From: Dicaeum eximium
Lineage: Eukaryota; Chordata; Aves; Passeriformes; Dicaeidae
Direction of reading: 5' to 3'
Assembly: GCA_013396995.1 (NCBI GenBank)
Contig: VWZP01010949.1
Span: 485,805 to 549,804, forward strand
DNA length: 64,000 nt
The notes under the pieces are model-generated. The model did not search any database and was not told where the DNA came from. It saw only the letters and a program-made list of their open reading frames with translations. The position numbers and the translations under genes were made by a program. Of this stretch, positions 62,912 to 64,000 are shown piece after piece (within the stretch, counting starts at the first letter, position 1; every line of letters begins with the position of its first letter).

Positions 62912-63221
62912 TGTTGCGGTGTGCTTGTTATGTTTAATTTGCTGTATTTGTCATGAATATTGTTAAAATGGTTTGTTCCATTTTTCCCCCTACAAAGTGA
63001 TCCTGACTTGGTGGTTTGCCCCGATCCCTCCCCTTTCCTTACTTGGTTTGTAATCCCCTCCTTTAGCACTGTCAATCCTCCCTTGAGACGTTCCCCTTTT
63101 CCAGAAAGTTCCCTGTCGGTCTTCTTTTCCCTTTCCTTTATTGGTTCCCCGGAATCACCCCATTCCTTTACCCAATCGAACGTGATAACCCCTCCCGCAG
63201 CTCGTCCCCTTTTGGCTTCCT

Positions 63222-63269
63222 ATTGGTCGTTGTATTTCCCCACCTCTTGTACACTCCCCCCTTTATAAG
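63222..63269 (+). promoter_or_regulatory. LTR core promoter: inverted CCAAT and TATA box
   Basis: ATTGG at 63,222-63,226 (inverted CCAAT) lies about 40 bases upstream of TTATAAG at 63,263-63,269, preceded by a C-run. This is normal spacing for a retroviral U3 promoter, with transcription expected to start near 63,295. Confidence 0.65.
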
Positions 63270-63332
63270 TTGTTGCAAGCGCCAAAATCCTGGTCACTTT
63301 GTGGAAACCCCTACCTATCCTCACCTACCCTC

Positions 63333-63338
63333 AATAAA
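63333..63338 (+). terminator. LTR polyadenylation signal AATAAA
   Basis: A canonical hexamer downstream of the LTR TATA box and upstream of a GC-rich U5-like region. Confidence 0.65.
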
Positions 63339-63605
63339 CCCTCACCTGCTTCGACCCTCCACAAAGTGTCTGCCTCCCTTTCCTCCCGCGCGACGCTGCT
63401 CTCCTCGACGTATCCAAAGGCTCCTCCGTTCTCCCCGTGGCACCTCGCCCCTGAAGAGGGGCCAGCGTGTCACACCGCCTACTCCGCCTGGTCCTGGGCG
63501 TCGAGAGGACTGAGGCGGAGCGCGGCCACACACGGTGGCCACCCAGCACCTGGAGCTAGCCGGACACCAAAACCAGGAGTGGACGCTGGGTGGTGGCGTC
63601 TATTA

Positions 63606-63832
63606 ATAGCATGATAGACAAGCAGAATTAAAAAAAAAAAAACAGGATTGCTGCACTTATATTATGCCAAATTACTGTTTTCTCCTCAATATGTAGAAAA
63701 ACAGTTCTAGCTAGAAGGCTCCAAAACCAAGAGAGTTGTGTAAGTCACGTCTATGTCACACTAAGCATAGACAACCGTGAGTGAAAAACCACACTGGCTT
63801 CAGAAGCTAATACAGGATAGCTGCTGTAGCAC
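63606..63832. other. LTR 3' flank with A-run, nothing recognised
   Basis: After the direct repeat, the flank returns to ordinary AT-rich DNA with an A-run near 63,630-63,642. Confidence 0.5.
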
Positions 63833-63833
63833 N
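63833..63833. other. Single N: assembly join
   Basis: One ambiguous base. Unlike the N at 39,966, no matching overlap is visible on either side. Confidence 0.85.
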
Positions 63834-64000
63834 TTGCATCCAAGTTGGGGAAATCCTTGCGGGGGGTGGTTGCAAGTTTCATAAGTCCCAGTTACAGAAG
63901 TTTGTTAAGTGGTTGTTCGTGCAGTTTCCAAGATTAGACCCCAGATTTCTTTCGGACCTTTCATTTTGGAATCTGGTTGGGAATAGGCTCACCGAGCTTC
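63834..64000. other. Unidentified sequence after a contig join
   Basis: This segment is more GC-rich than the flank before the N and contains a G-run (GCGGGGGGTGG near 63,858). I could not assign it to a repeat family or gene, and its placement depends on the join being right. Confidence 0.4.

Larger units (their letters stand above)
62912..63605 (+). mobile_element. Solo LTR of an endogenous retrovirus, GC-rich, with promoter signals
   Basis: Seen: it starts TGTTGCGGTGTGC. AT-rich at first, it becomes C-rich and then strongly GC-rich, with CpGs. It contains repeated CCAAT-type boxes (TTGGT/ATTGG), a TATA box, and AATAAA about 65-70 bases after the TATA, the spacing of a short R region. The direct repeat AATAGCATG occurs at both borders (62,905-62,913 and 63,605-63,613), giving a likely 6-bp target duplication ATAGCA, as usual for ERVK-type (betaretrovirus-like) integrations. 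The 3' terminus reads ATTA rather than the expected CA, so the exact end is uncertain. No internal retroviral genes are present, so this is a solo LTR. Several overlapping open frames across 63,223-63,614 are composition artefacts. Confidence 0.75.

Noticed and set aside
63223..63614. Overlapping open frames on both strands in GC-rich sequence
   Set aside because: They coincide with the R/U5 part of an LTR, where low stop-codon frequency follows from GC content.

Overview
This looks like a gene-poor stretch of a bird nuclear genome, most likely a songbird. The assignment rests on three CR1 retroposon copies, including one with the typical short direct-repeat 3' tail; a copy of a dispersed avian ERVL-type LTR; two further solo-LTR-like elements; and long AT-rich single-copy DNA with the look of introns or intergenic sequence. 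There is no operon structure, CRISPR array, rRNA or tRNA that I can support, and no complete protein-coding gene. Most long open frames are chance frames or lie inside repeats.

Layout. 1-4.86 kb is plain AT-rich DNA. 4.86-5.31 kb is a 455-bp pure-purine GA/GAAA microsatellite. 5.77-7.13 kb is bounded by two inverted ~115-bp arms, possibly an unrecognised DNA transposon. 7.57-8.05 kb is a solo-LTR-like element with 4-bp flanking repeats. 8-32 kb is mostly featureless apart from small hairpins and microsatellites. Between 32.3 and 45.2 kb four minus-strand segments look like spliced exons. The best one (33,280-33,411) has a textbook branch point, acceptor, donor and 44 open codons. Three of the segments (44,994-45,193, 35,003-35,138, 33,280-33,411) can be joined with matching phases, but I could not recognise the protein.

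39.5-40.4 kb is a CR1 copy containing an exact 317-bp duplication separated by a single N, almost certainly an assembly overlap. Further CR1 pieces lie at 41.2-41.5 and 47.7-48.1 kb. At 57.53-57.91 kb is an internally deleted copy of a large avian ERVL-type LTR. At 62.91-63.61 kb is a ~694-bp GC-rich LTR with recognisable CCAAT, TATA and polyadenylation signals and a shared direct repeat at both ends. A second single N at 63,833 marks another contig join; the 167 bases after it are unidentified.

I found no convincing novel biological system. The items most worth checking are the inverted-arm element, the candidate minus-strand exons, and the assembly duplication.
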